DNA of 17,061 nucleotides, taken from NCBI GenBank assembly GCA_049582065.1, contig JBAUTF010000060.1, positions 1-17,061 of the forward strand. The letters are read 5' to 3'. Every line of letters begins with the position of its first letter. The first letter of the stretch is position 1. A model generated the notes under the pieces. It did not search any database. It saw only the letters and a program-made list of their open reading frames with translations, and was not told the DNA's origin. This document shows positions 12,852 to 17,061 of the stretch, piece after piece. Source of the DNA: DATKSS01 sp049582065. GTDB taxonomy: Bacteria; Chloroflexota; Dormibacteria; Dormibacterales; Dormibacteraceae. Position numbers and translations under genes: made by a program.

Positions 12852-14126
12852 ATGACTGTAGAGATCACCACCATGTCGTTCCGCGCCCTCGATCGGGTCG
12901 ACCCGGAGATCGCCGACCTCATCCGCAAAGAGTTCAAGCGGCAGTCTGAGACGCTCGAGCTGATCGCTTCGGAAAATCTCACAAGCCCGGCCATCCTGGA
13001 AGCGCTCGGCACGCTGCTGACCAACAAGTACGCGGAGGGATATCCGGGCCGCCGCTATTACGGCGGCACCGGCGAGGTGATCGACAAGATCGAGACGCTC
13101 GCCATAGAACGGGCCAAGAAGCTTTTCGGAGCCGAGTACGTCAACGTCCAGCCGCACGCCGGCTCGCAGGCCAACGCCGCGGTGTACATGGCCGTCTGCC
13201 AACCGGGCGACCGGGTGATGGGCATGGACCTGTCGGCCGGTGGGCATCTCACGCACGGCAGCCCCGCCAACTTCAGCGGCAAGTTTTACGAGATCCACTC
13301 CTACGGTGTCGACCGCGAGACCGAGATGATCGATTACGACGCGATGCAGAAGCTTGCCGAGCAGGTGCGTCCGAAGATGATCATCGGCGGGTTCTCGGCC
13401 TACTCGCGCATCGTGGACTGGGCGCGCATGAGACAGGTCGCAGATTCGGTCGGCGCGACCTTCTTCGTCGACATGGCACACGTCGCGGGGCTGGTGGCCG
13501 GCGGCGTGTATCCGTCTCCGATCCCCTACGCGGACATCACCTCAACCACGACTCAGAAGACTCTGCGTGGGGCGCAGGGCGCGATCATCCTCTGCCGCAA
13601 CGACTGGCAGAAGGCGATCGACTCGGCCGTTTTCCCGGGCACCCAGGGCGGTCCGCTCATGCACGCCATCGCGGCCAAGGCCGTCTGCTTTGGCGAGGCG
13701 TTGAAGCCGGAGTTCAAGGTTTACGCGAAGCAGATCGTGGTCAACGCCAAAGCCCTGTCCAAACGCTTGATGGAGCGTGGCCTGCGGCTCGTCAGCGGCG
13801 GCACCGACAACCACCTGATGCTCATCGACCTGCGCCCCCAGAAGCGGACGGGCAAGCAGGTCCAGGACGTCGCGGACACCGTAGGGATCACGCTCAACCG
13901 GAACTCCATCCCGTACGACGAGGCGTCGAAGTTCAACCCGAGCGGCGTGCGCGTGGGCACCCCTCTGGTGACGACGCGCGGCATGCGCGAGCCCGAGATG
14001 GTCGAGATAGCCGACTGCATCGCCGACCTGGTCGAGCGCATCGACGACCGCGCGACCCTCGACTCGGTCCACGAGCGGGCGATCGACATCTGCCGGCGGT
14101 TCCCCGTCCCTTACGCGTTTGACTGA
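12852..14126 (+). CDS. glyA: Serine hydroxymethyltransferase
   Basis: A 424-residue PLP enzyme, the usual size, that interconverts serine and glycine while loading tetrahydrofolate with a one-carbon unit. Landmarks are ELIASENLTSPAILEALG (36-53), NKYAEGYPGRRYYGG (58-72), PHAGSQANAAVY (101-112), VDMAHVAGL (206-214), PGTQGGPLMH (262-271) and the C-terminal GVRVGTPLVTTRG (365-377). The PLP lysine is Lys236. The loop around it reads TTTQKTLRGAQGAI, where the family is usually TTTTHKTLRGPRGG; His, Pro, Arg and Gly are each changed. The rest of the active site looks normal. Met1 is chosen for the -10 box placed for a leaderless start; Met8 is a possible alternative. Confidence 0.96.
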   Translation: MTVEITTMSFRALDRVDPEIADLIRKEFKRQSETLELIASENLTSPAILEALGTLLTNKYAEGYPGRRYYGGTGEVIDKIETLAIERAKKLFGAEYVNVQPHAGSQANAAVYMAVCQPGDRVMGMDLSAGGHLTHGSPANFSGKFYEIHSYGVDRETEMIDYDAMQKLAEQVRPKMIIGGFSAYSRIVDWARMRQVADSVGATFFVDMAHVAGLVAGGVYPSPIPYADITSTTTQKTLRGAQGAIILCRNDWQKAIDSAVFPGTQGGPLMHAIAAKAVCFGEALKPEFKVYAKQIVVNAKALSKRLMERGLRLVSGGTDNHLMLIDLRPQKRTGKQVQDVADTVGITLNRNSIPYDEASKFNPSGVRVGTPLVTTRGMREPEMVEIADCIADLVERIDDRATLDSVHERAIDICRRFPVPYAFD

Positions 14127-14128
14127 CG

Positions 14129-15238
14129 TTGACTGACTTTTTCGGGACCAGCGCCCTCCACAGCCTCCGCGATCACCTGCTGCCGGGGCTGTGGCCCCTG
14201 CTGGCCGCGCTCGCCATCTGCGCCCTCGCTGTCCCGGTGGCAATCCTCCTGTCCCGCCGAACCGGGCTCATCGCGCAGCCCGGCGGCCGCCATGCGCACA
14301 CCATGCCCACGCCGGTCCTGGGCGGGCTGGCGATGTACGTCGGGTTTGCGGTGGCGGTGCTGGTCTTCCTACCGGGCTACAGCCAGACGCTGGCCGTGCT
14401 GGTCGTCTCAGGGCTGGCCGTCGCGCTGCTGATCGTCGACGACCGGCGTCCGGTGAGCCCGCTGGTCAAGCTCGGTTTGCAACTCCTGCTGGCGCTGATC
14501 GCGGTGTTCGCCTTCGGGATCAAGATCAGCTTCATCGGCCTGCCGGGCTCGCACGTGGTCCACCTGGGCCTGCTCATCGCGCCGATCAGCATCTTCTGGC
14601 TGGTCGGGATGCAGAACACGGTCAACTTCCTCGACGGCGTGGATGGGCTCGCCGCCGGTGTCGTCTGCATCGTCGCGGTCATCCTGATGCTTGCCGCAGG
14701 CGAGCTCAAGCAGCTTGACATCGTGAAGCTGAGCGGGGCCCTGGCCGGCGCCTGCGCGGGTTTCCTCCTGTTCAACTTCCACCCCGCGCGGATCTTCATG
14801 GGAGACTCGGGCGCCCATTTCCTGGGCATTGCGCTGGGCATGATCTCGATCCTCGGCGTGGCCAAGGTCGCCGTCGCCTTCGCGCTGGCCGCGCCGGTTC
14901 TCGCCCTGGCGCTGCCTATCGCCGACACCGCCTGGGCGATCATGCGCCGCCGGCTGGAGCGGACATCCATCGCGCGCCCCGACCGCCGCCATCTGCATCA
15001 CCGCCTGCAGTCGTTTGGCCTCGACCCGCGCCAGACGTGCTATGTCTTCTACGCCGCGACCGCCGTTTTGGGCGCCCTCGGCCTGACGCTCTTCGGCCAC
15101 GGGCGCGTGCTGGCCGTGGTTCTGGTGGCCACTGCCGCCCTCACGTCGACCGTGGTGGCCGACCTGCTGCAGCACGCCGGCCTCCGAATCCCCGCGCCGT
15201 TCATGCGGCGCCTCCTTGGTGAATCGGGTTCCCGATAG
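14129..15238 (+). CDS. WecA/TagO-type undecaprenyl-phosphate GlcNAc-1-phosphate transferase
   Basis: A 369-residue polytopic membrane enzyme of the MraY/WecA family, which transfers a sugar-1-phosphate from UDP-sugar to undecaprenyl phosphate to start a cell-envelope polymer. The family motifs are present: Asp-Asp at 104-105 (VDDRRP), NTVNFLDGVDGLAAG (163-177) with the metal and catalytic Asp residues, FMGDSG (223-228), and HLHHRL (288-293). The last matches the WecA HIHH form and argues against MraY. About ten hydrophobic segments are visible. The TTG start is two bases after the glyA stop with no good ribosome site, so the start is uncertain. In Mycobacterium the corresponding gene (rfe/wecA) also lies between sua5 and the ATP synthase genes. 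Confidence 0.92.
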   Translation: MTDFFGTSALHSLRDHLLPGLWPLLAALAICALAVPVAILLSRRTGLIAQPGGRHAHTMPTPVLGGLAMYVGFAVAVLVFLPGYSQTLAVLVVSGLAVALLIVDDRRPVSPLVKLGLQLLLALIAVFAFGIKISFIGLPGSHVVHLGLLIAPISIFWLVGMQNTVNFLDGVDGLAAGVVCIVAVILMLAAGELKQLDIVKLSGALAGACAGFLLFNFHPARIFMGDSGAHFLGIALGMISILGVAKVAVAFALAAPVLALALPIADTAWAIMRRRLERTSIARPDRRHLHHRLQSFGLDPRQTCYVFYAATAVLGALGLTLFGHGRVLAVVLVATAALTSTVVADLLQHAGLRIPAPFMRRLLGESGSR

Positions 15239-15250
15239 AATTCGGAGGGG
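15233..15250 (+). promoter_or_regulatory. Candidate ATP synthase operon promoter and ribosome-binding site
   Basis: TAGAAT at 15236-15241 is a strong -10 match (TAnAAT) overlapping the stop codon of the preceding gene. GGAGGGG at 15244-15250 is a Shine-Dalgarno sequence immediately before ATG 15252. A start site about seven bases past the -10 box would leave only three or four bases of leader and cut off the Shine-Dalgarno. The two signals would then serve different transcripts: a local near-leaderless one and read-through from upstream. No convincing -35 element is seen. Confidence 0.4.
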
Positions 15251-15251
15251 C

Positions 15252-15464
15252 ATGAAGCCCACCTCGAGTACAGGCCCCACGGGGACTGACATGGCCGGTA
15301 TCGGAATCTACCTGGCGGCCGCGGTGCTTCTACCGCTGCTCGGGGGTGTGGCGCTCGACAAGGCGCTGCACACGGCGCCTGTTTTTGTCCTGGTAGGACT
15401 GTTCGTGGGTCTTGCGGCCGGCGGGACCGGCATCTGGCTAAAGGTTAGGGAGCTCTCGAAATGA
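15252..15464 (+). CDS. atpZ: AtpZ-like small membrane protein of the ATP synthase operon
   Basis: A 70-residue protein with two membrane segments (about 14-36 and 43-64) joined by a short loop. The pattern GGVALDKALHTAPVFVLVG...G...G is typical of the AtpI/AtpZ family (PF09527) coded just before Fo genes. Family members have been linked to Fo assembly or Mg/Ca transport; here that is by analogy. ATG 15252 is chosen over an upstream TTG at 15216 because a GGAGGGG sits directly before it and it avoids overlap with the previous gene. Its stop overlaps the next start as ATGA. Confidence 0.75.
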   Translation: MKPTSSTGPTGTDMAGIGIYLAAAVLLPLLGGVALDKALHTAPVFVLVGLFVGLAAGGTGIWLKVRELSK

Positions 15465-15799
15465 TGTCGGGCGGCCTGCTCAAGGTGACCGTGACCATAT
15501 GCGCTGTGCTCGCTGCGATCGTCGCGGCCGGTGCGGCCTTGTCCGGTCACGCATCGGTTGGGATGGGCCTCGCCGCCGGCCTGCTCCTAGGCTCTCTCAA
15601 CGGCTACCTGATCCAGTCGCTGCTTGGACGCGGCACGCCTTTCGTCGCCGGAAGCTTGCTGCGACTGGTGATGTTCAGCTCGATAGCGATCGGGGCTGCG
15701 CTTCTGCTGCGCGGCGTGGGATGGTCCGTGCCGCTCGGGATTGGAATCGCGCAGCTGGTGATGGTCGGCGCCGGGGTGCGCCAGGGTCTTCGGGCATGA
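15461..15799 (+). CDS. atpI: ATP synthase subunit I-like protein
   Basis: A 112-residue very hydrophobic protein with four likely membrane helices (about 6-26, 30-53, 60-83, 86-108). Size, position directly before atpB, and the Gly-rich LGSLNGYL helix fit the ATP synthase I (PF03899) type, which helps assemble the c-ring and is not part of the finished enzyme. ATG 15461 overlaps the previous stop, and a second ATG follows at 15464. Its stop (15797-15799) overlaps the atpB start. Sequence conservation in this family is low, so the call rests mainly on context and topology. Confidence 0.75.
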   Translation: MMSGGLLKVTVTICAVLAAIVAAGAALSGHASVGMGLAAGLLLGSLNGYLIQSLLGRGTPFVAGSLLRLVMFSSIAIGAALLLRGVGWSVPLGIGIAQLVMVGAGVRQGLRA

Positions 15800-16578
15800 T
15801 CTACGCCAGCGGATCGGTCGGCACTCACCCCACCATCGACTTCGGTTGCGGCCCACTTTGCGTGTTCAACTACGACAGCTTGATCTCGAGCGCAATCGCA
15901 GTCGCAGCGACGCTCGGGGTCGCTTTCTGGCTCCGCTCCAAGTTGAAAGAAGGTGAGCCCAGCCGGGTTCAGGCTGTCTTCGAATGGGGCTACGACCAGC
16001 TGCGCGCCCTGGTCAAGACCAATGTGTCGGAGGATGCACTCTTCATGATCCCGCTGGCCATGACCCTGTTCCTCTACATCCTGATCGCGAACTGGATCGA
16101 GATCTTCCCGCTGGGCATCGTCCCGATCCTGCACGGCGCGAACGCAGATCTCAACCAGACGCTGGCGCTGGGCCTCATCGTGATCATCGTGGTCCAGTGG
16201 TACAGCGTTCGCGTCCTCGGGGCGCGGGGCTACTTCAAGCGATTCACTAAACCCTTCGAGCTGCCGCTGGCCGCGCGCATCGTCTTCATTCCCTTGAACA
16301 TCCTCGAGGAGCTCGTCAAGCCGGTCACGTTGTCTCTTCGTCTGTTCGGCAACATCTTCGCGGGCGCGGTCATGATCGGTCTCATCGCGTCGTTCGGGAC
16401 CCTGGCACTTCCGGCGGTGGGCACGATCCCAGCGACGGTCATCGGCGCTGTCTTGCTCTCGATCTGGAAGGCGTTCGACGTCATCTTCATCGGGTTCATC
16501 CAGGCATTCATCTTCATGTTGTTGACGGTCATTTATTTCGGCGCGGCCCGCGAGGGCCTCGAACACGAACACCTTTAG
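15796..16578 (+). CDS. atpB: F1Fo ATP synthase subunit a
   Basis: A 260-residue membrane subunit that forms the two proton half-channels beside the c-ring. The essential arginine is Arg182 in LSLRLFGNIFAG (179-190). Another conserved stretch is MTLFLYILIANWIEIFP (89-105), and a long hydrophobic C-terminal region (about 190-250) forms the last helices. A longer in-frame open reading begins at 15499, but it runs through atpI in another frame. ATG 15796, overlapping the atpI stop as ATGA, gives the normal subunit length. An upstream Shine-Dalgarno is not obvious (CAGGGTCTTCGGGC), consistent with coupled translation. Confidence 0.96.
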   Translation: MIYASGSVGTHPTIDFGCGPLCVFNYDSLISSAIAVAATLGVAFWLRSKLKEGEPSRVQAVFEWGYDQLRALVKTNVSEDALFMIPLAMTLFLYILIANWIEIFPLGIVPILHGANADLNQTLALGLIVIIVVQWYSVRVLGARGYFKRFTKPFELPLAARIVFIPLNILEELVKPVTLSLRLFGNIFAGAVMIGLIASFGTLALPAVGTIPATVIGAVLLSIWKAFDVIFIGFIQAFIFMLLTVIYFGAAREGLEHEHL

Positions 16579-16587
16579 GAGGAAGAC
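16576..16587 (+). promoter_or_regulatory. Strong atpE ribosome-binding site
   Basis: TAGGAGG at 16576-16582 begins with the atpB stop codon and lies five bases before ATG 16588. It is the best Shine-Dalgarno in the window, together with that of pyrG. This suits the c subunit, which is needed in about ten or more copies per enzyme. Confidence 0.75.
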
Positions 16588-16839
16588 ATGACAGATCACG
16601 GACTTGTTCTCGCGGGGGCACTGGTCGCGTTCGGCCTTGCCATCGGTCTGGGCGCCATCGGAGCCGCCTTCGGCGACGGGCTCGCCGGCAACGCCTTTAT
16701 CAGCGGAGTTGCACGCCAGCCGGAAGCACAGGGAAGGATGATCCCCTGGCTCTTCACAATCGTCGGATTGGTCGAGGCGATGTACTTCATCAACCTCGCT
16801 TTTGGATTCGTGTTCCTATCGAACGTCCCCGCCAAGTAG
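16588..16839 (+). CDS. atpE: F1Fo ATP synthase subunit c
   Basis: An 83-residue two-helix hairpin protein that forms the rotating c-ring. Helix 1 (about 6-38) has the Gly/Ala-rich packing motif GLGAIGAAFGDG. The polar loop reads ARQPEAQGR (42-50). Helix 2 holds the ion-carrying carboxylate Glu63 in GLVEAMYF. By alignment to the Na+-binding Ilyobacter c subunit, the positions after Glu (Ser/Thr there) are Ala64 and Met65, and the Gln32 position is Asp30. The ring therefore looks proton-type, with an additional acidic residue in helix 1. The stop codon abuts the next start. Confidence 0.96.
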   Translation: MTDHGLVLAGALVAFGLAIGLGAIGAAFGDGLAGNAFISGVARQPEAQGRMIPWLFTIVGLVEAMYFINLAFGFVFLSNVPAK

Positions 16840-17061
16840 ATGCTCGTTTCCGTCGGCGTAGCGGGCGTCATTCAGATCGACGGCACGGTGATCGTCGAGC
16901 TGATCACCTTTCTATTGATGCTCGCCATCCTTGCGCGCTATGTCTATCCGGAGATCGTCAGACTGGCGGAGGCGCGGCAGCGCGTCGTCGCGGAGCAGCT
17001 GAAGGAGGCGGAGCAGTCACGCGCCGACGCCGAGGAAAGGCTCAAGGAGGCCGAGGCGAAG
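16840..17061 (+). CDS. atpF: F1Fo ATP synthase subunit b (partial, runs off the window)
   Basis: The first 74 codons of the peripheral-stalk b subunit are present; the gene continues past the right edge. A hydrophobic membrane segment (about 14-36, with ITFLLMLAILARYVYP) is followed by a charged, heptad-like helix rich in Glu, Ala, Lys and Arg, the start of the b-subunit coiled coil that links Fo to F1. ATG 16840 directly follows the atpE stop codon. The remaining atp genes (delta, alpha, gamma, beta, epsilon) are expected downstream but are not visible. Confidence 0.92.
   Translation, partial: MLVSVGVAGVIQIDGTVIVELITFLLMLAILARYVYPEIVRLAEARQRVVAEQLKEAEQSRADAEERLKEAEAK

Noticed and set aside
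13050..13075. GCCGCCG/CGGCGGC inverted repeat in glyA
   Set aside because: It codes for the invariant GRRYYGG motif and is explained by codon choice in a GC-rich genome.
12318..13481. A 387-codon open frame on the - strand across tsaC and glyA
   Set aside because: Antisense to two well-supported enzymes, crosses their intergenic gap and shows no domain.
15499..15795. N-terminal extension of subunit a to 359 residues
   Set aside because: This part runs through atpI in another frame and gives an Arg-rich, non-homologous sequence. ATG 15796 yields normal subunit a and overlaps the atpI stop.
1..17061. CRISPR array, prophage, toxin-antitoxin or defence system
   Set aside because: No regular repeat-spacer array and no phage, toxin or defence gene was found; all protein genes fit housekeeping or envelope families.

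Overview
This is a dense, high-GC stretch of ordinary chromosome, almost all coding on the + strand. It holds sixteen complete protein genes, one partial gene at the right edge and one tRNA on the - strand. No phage, CRISPR or plasmid genes are visible. The order pyrG / glpX-like / rpmE / DUF1385 / prfA / prmC / tsaC / glyA / wecA-like / atpI-atpB-atpE-atpF matches the ancestral gene order kept in pieces by Bacillota (B. subtilis pyrG...glpX-rho-rpmE...prfA-prmC...glyA...atp) and Actinobacteria (M. tuberculosis rpmE-prfA-prmC-sua5-rfe-atp). With the high GC, frequent TTG/GTG starts and TAnnnT boxes placed for leaderless transcripts, this suggests a deep terrabacterial lineage such as Chloroflexota or Dormibacterota, or a relative of Actinobacteria. 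That placement is inference, not proof.

Layout. 1-172: tRNA-Thr(CGU) on the - strand, with two related quasi-palindromic motifs just beyond its 3' end that resemble an insertion-sequence end. 233-3506: a GNAT acetyltransferase, a membrane-anchored HtrA/PDZ-like protein that has lost two of its three catalytic residues, and argS overlapping it. 3535-4182: a metallo-beta-lactamase-fold hydrolase. 4232-8024: pyrG, a GlpX-family protein whose metal-binding residues are mostly gone, and a secreted beta-propeller-like lipoprotein. 8059-12757: a site-2 protease homologue, ribosomal protein L31, a DUF1385 membrane protein, release factor 1, its methyltransferase PrmC, and the TsaC/Sua5 tRNA-modification enzyme. 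12852-17061: glyA, a WecA/TagO-type lipid-carrier glycosyltransferase, then the start of the F1Fo ATP synthase operon (AtpZ-like, AtpI-like, a, c and partial b subunits).

How the genes work together. Most are housekeeping: translation (tRNA-Thr, ArgS, L31, RF1, PrmC, TsaC), nucleotide and one-carbon metabolism (PyrG, GlyA), envelope polymer priming (WecA-like) and energy (Atp). Many neighbours overlap by a few bases or abut, so translational coupling is likely.

The points that deserve most attention are two apparent pseudoenzymes: the HtrA-like protein at 772-1830 (His and Asp of the triad both replaced by Gly, Ser kept) and the GlpX-like protein at 5897-6865 (most metal ligands lost, phosphate-side motifs kept, ancestral chromosomal position kept). 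Also notable are a set of strong inverted repeats in and around the DUF1385/prfA genes and at the end of the lipoprotein gene, and a repeated promoter layout suited to leaderless mRNAs. I see no convincing rho-independent terminator (hairpin plus T-run) and no gene-free stretch longer than 300 bases.
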